Source: Devosia sp. A16 (GTDB lineage Bacteria > Pseudomonadota > Alphaproteobacteria > Rhizobiales > Devosiaceae). Taken from it: DNA of 64,000 bases. Positions within the stretch are counted from its first letter, which is position 1. Every line of letters starts with the position of its first letter. The stretch is from the NCBI RefSeq assembly GCF_001402915.1, contig NZ_CP012945.1, positions 1,651,501 through 1,715,500 of the forward strand, given 5' to 3'. Both the position numbers and the translations under genes were made by a program. The notes below the pieces were generated by a model. It searched no databases and was not told the DNA's origin. It was given only the letters and a program-made list of their open reading frames with translations. Shown piece by piece: positions 60,067 through 64,000 of the stretch.

Positions 60067-61254
60067 TCAGTTCGTGGGGATCAGGTTCAGCGAGTCCTGC
60101 AGCTCGGGGAGCTTGCGGATCTCTTCGAGGTGCGCCTTGTAGGCGGCTTCGGGCAGTTCGAAGGTGATCGCGTCCGGCGTCGCCGAGCAGGCGAAGTCCT
60201 TGTAGAACTCGCAGACATTGCCGTCGGTGACCATGTAGTGGGTCATCAGCACGGTATCCGGCACCTCCTTGCCGGCCAGCTCCATCAGGGCCAGCGGCAC
60301 GAGGAAGTTGCCGTAGCGCTCGGGGAAGTAACCCACCGAAGCGACGAAGGCCGGCTCGTCGATCATCGTCTGGATCTCGTCCGCCCCCATGCCGACGACG
60401 ATCAGGTCGGCCTCGCGGCCCGCCTGCTTGACGGCGCGCAGCATGCCGGCCGAGGCTTGGTCGTTGATCGCCGTCACCATGATCGGCACGCCCTCGGGAA
60501 TCCGCCCGATGACGTTGTTCATCTGGGTGAAGCTCTCTTCGAGGGTGTTCTTGGTGTCGATCTTGATGATCTGCGCATCGGGGAACTCGCCGACCGCACC
60601 CTTGAAGCCGGCCACCTGGCCGTTGGTGCGCATGGCCGGCACGGCGCCCGACTGCGGCAACTCGCCGACCACCAGGAAACCGGTCTTCACCTTGTCGGCG
60701 CCGAACTTCTGGATCGCCGCCTGGCCGAGATAGGCGCCGCCCATGAAGCCCGATTTCGGGTTGTTGGCGCCGAAGAAGGTCGCGCCCGGCATCGGGATGT
60801 CGATGGCGATGACCTTGGTCTGCGCGTCATTCATCTTCTGCATGATGGTCGCGCCGAAATTCGCATCGGTCTGAAATTCGATGACGAAGTCGACATTGCG
60901 CTGCAGGAAGCTCTCGGCATTGGCCAGCGCCGTCGCACCGTCGAGGCGGTTGTCGACGACCTGCAGGTCGATGCCCGCGGCTTCGGCATTGGCGATGATG
61001 CCCTGCTCCACCTTCAGGCAGAACGACACGTCGCGCGCCAGATTGGCAAAACCGATGCTGAGCTTGCCGCCATTGCGCGGCGCATGGGCGGCAATCGCGT
61101 CGACCACCATGGCAGCGAGCTGCTCGGGGCTCACCATGTTGCCGTCGAAATTGGCCGGGTCGAAGCCGTGGAAATCCTCGGCAAGGGCAGCGCCCGACAT
61201 AAGGGCCGCCGTCAGCCCGGCTATCGCCGCCAGGCGCAGACTCTTCAGTCGCAT
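60067..61254 (-). CDS. Sugar ABC transporter binding protein, probable L-rhamnose
   Basis: A 395-residue secreted binding protein. The signal peptide is residues 1-26 (TAALMSGAALAED). It has a Peripla_BP_4 type fold: LSIGFANLARDVSFCLKVEQGIIANAEAAGIDLQVVDNRLDGATALANAESFL, VIEFQTDANFGATIMQKMNDA, VIAIDIPMPGATFFGANNPKSGFMGG and VGMGADEIQTMIDEPAFVASVGYFPERYGN. A GGGAGAGAG site precedes ATG 61254. As the first gene behind a doubled operator it sets specificity. Rhamnose is inferred from rhaM and rhmD downstream. Confidence 0.88.
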   Translation of the reverse strand: MRLKSLRLAAIAGLTAALMSGAALAEDFHGFDPANFDGNMVSPEQLAAMVVDAIAAHAPRNGGKLSIGFANLARDVSFCLKVEQGIIANAEAAGIDLQVVDNRLDGATALANAESFLQRNVDFVIEFQTDANFGATIMQKMNDAQTKVIAIDIPMPGATFFGANNPKSGFMGGAYLGQAAIQKFGADKVKTGFLVVGELPQSGAVPAMRTNGQVAGFKGAVGEFPDAQIIKIDTKNTLEESFTQMNNVIGRIPEGVPIMVTAINDQASAGMLRAVKQAGREADLIVVGMGADEIQTMIDEPAFVASVGYFPERYGNFLVPLALMELAGKEVPDTVLMTHYMVTDGNVCEFYKDFACSATPDAITFELPEAAYKAHLEEIRKLPELQDSLNLIPTN

Positions 61255-61278
61255 GTTTCTCTCTCCCATTTATTGGAC

Positions 61279-61295
61279 AATTGGTCAGTCCAATT
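61279..61295. promoter_or_regulatory. GntR (FadR-type) operator candidate 1
   Basis: AATTGG, five bases, CCAATT, with a TTGGTCAGTCCAA core. An overlapping palindrome ATTGGAC/GTCCAAT spans 61272-61294. It lies 24 bases before the binding protein start, close to where transcription should begin. Confidence 0.6.
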
Positions 61296-61346
61296 ATCCA
61301 AGCTAATATCGCGTCCGATTTTCGGGCGCAAGCCGGTTCTGGCTAT

Positions 61347-61359
61347 TTGGTCAGACCAA
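61347..61359. promoter_or_regulatory. GntR (FadR-type) operator candidate 2
   Basis: TTGGTCAGACCAA, a perfect 13-base palindrome of the TGGTC-N-GACCA type bound by FCD-class GntR proteins. It is 57 bases before the arylesterase gene and 92 before the binding protein gene, so it could control both. Confidence 0.65.
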
Positions 61360-61416
61360 TTATCGTTGACCGTTCCCTCCGCTTGACCGTAGGGCTAGCG
61401 AAAACGGGAGGTCCGA

Positions 61417-62082
61417 ATGGCAGATCAGGCGTCCGCACCGCTGACGGTGCTGGCTTATGGCGATTCCAACACCTGGGGCGCCGTGCCCCAGCCTTTTCGC
61501 GGTGCCGGCGGCCGCTTCGGCGTCACCCAGCGTTGGCCCCGCATCATGCAGGCGGCGCTCGGCGCCGGCGTGAACGTTTTCGAAGAGGGGCTCAACGGCC
61601 GCACCACCTGCGTCGACGATCCGATCGAAGGCGAAATCCGAAATGGCGAGCGCTACCTGCCGGTGTCGCTGATCAGCCATATGCCGCTCGACCTGGTGAT
61701 CATCATGCTGGGCACCAATGACCTGAAAGCTCGACTGTCGATGACCGCCGGCGACATCGCCGATGGCGCCGGCAAGCTCGCCGACCTGGTGCGCCGCTCC
61801 ACCGCCGGCCCCGAAGGCCTCGCGCCCGAAGTGCTGCTGGTGTCGCCCGCCCCACTGGCGAGGCTCACCTGGCTCACCGAAATGTTCGAGGGCGGCAGCG
61901 CCAAATCGCAGAAATTCGTCACCGAATATGCCCGCGTCGCCAAGTCCTATGGCGTGCACTTTTTCAATGCCGGCACCGTCATCGCCTCCAGCGACGACGA
62001 CGGCATCCACCTCGATGCCGGCGCGCATGAGACGCTCGGCCTGGCGCTGGCGGGGGAGGTAAGGCGGATACTCGAGGTTTAG
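61417..62082 (+). CDS. SGNH/GDSL arylesterase
   Basis: A 221-residue cytoplasmic esterase. The four blocks are GDSNTWG (Ser), EEGLNGRTT (Gly), LGTNDLK (Asn) and DGIHLD (Asp-His). The spacing and the segment DLVIIMLGTNDLKA resemble the mycobacterial arylesterase/acyltransferase group. No signal peptide is seen. A GGGAGG ribosome site precedes the start. It is divergent from the rhamnose operon and shares its operator region, so removal of acyl groups from imported sugars is a reasonable inference. Confidence 0.9.
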   Translation: MADQASAPLTVLAYGDSNTWGAVPQPFRGAGGRFGVTQRWPRIMQAALGAGVNVFEEGLNGRTTCVDDPIEGEIRNGERYLPVSLISHMPLDLVIIMLGTNDLKARLSMTAGDIADGAGKLADLVRRSTAGPEGLAPEVLLVSPAPLARLTWLTEMFEGGSAKSQKFVTEYARVAKSYGVHFFNAGTVIASSDDDGIHLDAGAHETLGLALAGEVRRILEV

Positions 62083-62095
62083 CACCGGCCTCTCG

Positions 62096-62228
62096 GTGAT
62101 CCTCCCCCGCGGGGCGGGGGAGGGGGACCGCCGAAGGCGGTGGAGGGGGCGGCAAGAGTCACCGGCTTGGACTCCCCCCTCCACCAGCTTCGCTGGTCCC
62201 CCTCCCCCGCCACGCGGGGGAGGATCAC
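62096..62228. repeat. GA/CT-rich palindromic repeat, copy 13
   Basis: Perfect 15-base ends (GTGATCCTCCCCCGC and GCGGGGGAGGATCAC) with inner CACCGCC/AGCGAAG-type hairpins. It lies between the convergent arylesterase and enolase-family genes. Confidence 0.9.
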
Positions 62229-62242
62229 TGTGAGTCCGGTGG

Positions 62243-63370
62243 CTACCCAAGGCTCAACGCCTTCACCACCGACTCGTCCACCTCGATCCCAAGCCCTGGA
62301 CGCGTCGGCGCATACGCCTGCCCGTCTCGCTGGCGGATCGGTTCGTCGACCAGGTCCGTCTGCACCACCACGGGGATCGGCTTGAACTCGAACAGCCGGG
62401 CATTGGGCGAGCAGAGCGACAGATGCAGGCTCGCCGCGCTGAGGATCGCCGTGCTCCAGGCATGAGCGTTGATGGCGATCCCGGCCGCGCCGCAGAGCGC
62501 GTCAATCTTGGAGAAGCCGGTCACTCCTTCGGCCCGCGACGGATCGACGCCCAGCACGTCGACCGTGCCGGTCTCGATCAGCCGCTGGTAGCCGGTCACC
62601 GTGAACTCACGCTCGCCGGTGCCGATCGGCAGCTCCGGCAGCGCCGCCTTCAGCGCACGGTAGTCGTCGATCCGCGTCGGATAGAATGGCTCCTCGATCC
62701 AGCCGATCTCGTACTCGGCCATTCGCCGGGCGGTGGCGATGCCGGTCTCGCGGTCCCATTTCACCCCATTTCCGACATCGACGATGATCTCGAAATCCGG
62801 CCTCAGCGCTTCCCGCAACTCGCGCACGAAGGCGACGTCGTTGTCCGGATCCTGCCCGATATCGGAAAGCCCGCGCTTGCCGAAGCCGAGCTTGGCGCCG
62901 CGATAGCCTTCCGCCTGGTAGCCGACGATTTCGTCGACGCACAGCGCCCGGGTCGCCTTGTTGACGTGGCTCGAGGAATAGGCCGGCAAACTCTCCCGTA
63001 CCTTGCCGCCCAAGAGCTCGTAGAGCGGTTTGCCCTGGAGCTTGCCTTCGATATCCCACAGCGCCATGTCGAGTGCCGAATAGGCGAAGCACGCAATGCC
63101 ACCCTCGCCATACCACCAGGCGTGCGCCCGCATCTTCTCCCATGCCGTCGTGATGCTGATCTCACCGGCATCCCTGAGGAGCGGTGCGAAGCCCGTATCG
63201 ATCAGCGTCTTGGTTGCCCAGCAGGCCTCTGGCCACATGGCGATGCCCTCGCCCCAGCCGACCACGCCGTCCACGGTCTCGACCCTGACCAGCACCGTCT
63301 GGCGGAGGTTCCCGTGGTCGTTGGTGTCGGCATAGCGGATCACGTAGCTGGTGATCTGGCCCACGTGCAT
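62243..63370 (-). CDS. Mandelate racemase/muconate lactonizing enzyme family protein
   Basis: A 375-residue enolase-superfamily enzyme, probably an acid-sugar dehydratase. The lysine region is GAKLGFGKRGL, the metal ligands are in IIVDVGNGVKWD, WIEEPF and GTGEREFTV, and the likely general acid/base His is in INAHAWSTAIL. It is not close to the RhmD sequence at 55136, so its substrate differs; I cannot name it. The start MHVGQITSYV at 63370 has GGGAGGA upstream. It is divergent from the second GntR gene, its likely regulator. Confidence 0.88.
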   Translation of the reverse strand: MHVGQITSYVIRYADTNDHGNLRQTVLVRVETVDGVVGWGEGIAMWPEACWATKTLIDTGFAPLLRDAGEISITTAWEKMRAHAWWYGEGGIACFAYSALDMALWDIEGKLQGKPLYELLGGKVRESLPAYSSSHVNKATRALCVDEIVGYQAEGYRGAKLGFGKRGLSDIGQDPDNDVAFVRELREALRPDFEIIVDVGNGVKWDRETGIATARRMAEYEIGWIEEPFYPTRIDDYRALKAALPELPIGTGEREFTVTGYQRLIETGTVDVLGVDPSRAEGVTGFSKIDALCGAAGIAINAHAWSTAILSAASLHLSLCSPNARLFEFKPIPVVVQTDLVDEPIRQRDGQAYAPTRPGLGIEVDESVVKALSLG

Positions 63371-63386
63371 GCGGCATCCTCCCTGA

Positions 63387-63429
63387 GCGCTTTCAGGAAA
63401 AGTTGCAGACTTTTCCGGTTCGAAAGCGC
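63387..63429. repeat. Rhizobiales-type nested palindrome
   Basis: GCGCTTTC, then GGAAAAGT, a five-base loop, ACTTTTCC, and GAAAGCGC: two nested perfect inverted repeats of eight bases each. I associate this motif with intergenic DNA of Rhizobiales. It lies in the divergent gap 63371-63581. Confidence 0.75.
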
Positions 63430-63509
63430 GACAAATCAAACCTGTGGCCCGTTGCTCGAGCTCGGCATTGTCTGGCGTTGACTAGCACCGGGGGCGCTGC
63501 TAGGTCAAG

Positions 63510-63526
63510 AAGTGGTCAGACCACTT
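63510..63526. promoter_or_regulatory. GntR (FadR-type) operator candidate 3
   Basis: AAGTGGTCAGACCACTT, a perfect 17-base palindrome with the same TGGTCAGACCA core as candidate 2. It lies 55 bases before the second GntR gene and 139 before the enolase-family gene. Confidence 0.65.
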
Positions 63527-63581
63527 GGCCATCTACTACAACACGGCCAAAGATGCCGCGGACGTAAGGGGGAGCGAAACA

Positions 63582-64000
63582 GTGCCGATCAGCGACCTCA
63601 GCGGCGAAGCGCCGTTGCGCCGTTCCGGCCTGACCGAGATGCTGGTGGCGCGCCTGCTCGGCCTCGTCAGCACCGGCAATCTGAGGCCGGGCGACCAGTT
63701 GCCGCCCGAGCGCAAGCTCGCCGAGACCTTCGAGGTCTCGCGTCCGACGCTGCGCGAAGCGCTGCGCGCTCTCGCCGTGCTGGGGGTCATCGAGGTGCGG
63801 CATGGCGGCGGCGTGTTCGTCTCGCAGCTCGAAGCCTCAGACCTCCTCGCGCCGCTGACCTTCTTCCTCACCCTGCGCGCCGCCGAAGTCGAAAAGCTAT
63901 ATGAGGCGCGCCGGCTGATCGAAGGCGAGATCGCCGCTCTTGCGGCCACCCATGGCGAGGCCGCTGGCTTCGACGAACTGGACACACTCATCGCGGCGCA
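63582..64000 (+). CDS. FadR-type GntR regulator, 5' part
   Basis: The visible 139 codons run off the window end. The GTG start has GGGGGAG seven bases upstream. The winged helix-turn-helix reads NLRPGDQLPPERKLAETFEVSRPTLREALRALAVLGVIEVRHGGGVFVSQLEASDLLAPL, and the beginning of the FCD domain follows (VEKLYEARRLIEGEIAALAATHG). It is clearly a paralogue of the regulator at 56750, with near-equal recognition helices. The expected target is the divergent enolase-family gene and itself. Confidence 0.92.
   Translation, partial: MPISDLSGEAPLRRSGLTEMLVARLLGLVSTGNLRPGDQLPPERKLAETFEVSRPTLREALRALAVLGVIEVRHGGGVFVSQLEASDLLAPLTFFLTLRAAEVEKLYEARRLIEGEIAALAATHGEAAGFDELDTLIAA

Noticed and set aside
686-62228. 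CRISPR array reading of the regular GA/CT-rich repeats
   Set aside because: Copies are kilobases apart with no spacers and no cas genes; they are dispersed palindromes.

Overview
The window is high-GC bacterial chromosome, best explained as an alphaproteobacterium of the order Hyphomicrobiales (Rhizobiales). A Devosia-like genus is my guess, not a proof. The reasons are the content (Rhizobiales-type phn cluster with a hexapeptide transferase, cheD, chemoreceptors ending in DWAEF, many sugar ABC transporters with FadR-type GntR regulators) and a GCGCTTTC/GAAAGCGC nested palindrome that I associate with Rhizobiales intergenic DNA. I saw no rRNA, tRNA, CRISPR array, insertion sequence or prophage. 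The character is ordinary chromosome with many transport and catabolic operons.

Layout. 0-10.5 kb: the 3' part of a farnesyl diphosphate synthase gene, ispG with an overlapping 40-residue membrane ORF, small stress or regulatory proteins (DUF4287, a three-gene unit ending in an Rnk-like protein, DUF1232, EVE), pyruvate carboxylase, a DUF442 protein, a GNAT acetyltransferase and a GGDEF-EAL enzyme. 10.7-21.5 kb: an orphan betaine-type binding protein, a branched-chain amino acid binding protein separated from its likely livGFHM partners, an SDR-TetR pair with an operator-like palindrome, a RES-Xre toxin-antitoxin pair, and mgsA. 21.6-32.4 kb: a chemotaxis block with two transmembrane receptors, cheY, cheR-cheB, a third receptor-like protein, cheD, and a frameshifted small gene carrying a DxxxQ motif. 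No cheA or cheW is present. 32.5-41.2 kb: kynureninase, a two-permease sugar ABC transporter, an esterase and a lone UgpC-type ATPase.

41.4-52.5 kb: a phosphonate uptake and C-P lyase locus (phnGHIJKL, a hexapeptide transferase and phnCDEE, all on the minus strand, with phnF divergent). Pho-box-like sites lie at the same distance from phnG and phnC, and there is a PhnF operator candidate. phnM, phnN and phnP are not in the window. 52.6-64 kb: an oxidoreductase, then a probable L-rhamnose operon (binding protein, ATPase, permease, FadR-type regulator, rhaM, L-rhamnonate dehydratase, SDR), a divergent arylesterase, and a second enolase-superfamily enzyme divergent from a second FadR-type regulator that runs off the end. 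TGGTCAGACCA palindromes occur in both control regions.

The most striking non-coding feature is a family of about 100-145 bp GA/CT-rich inverted repeats. There are 13 copies in 64 kb, always between genes and several times inside apparent operons.
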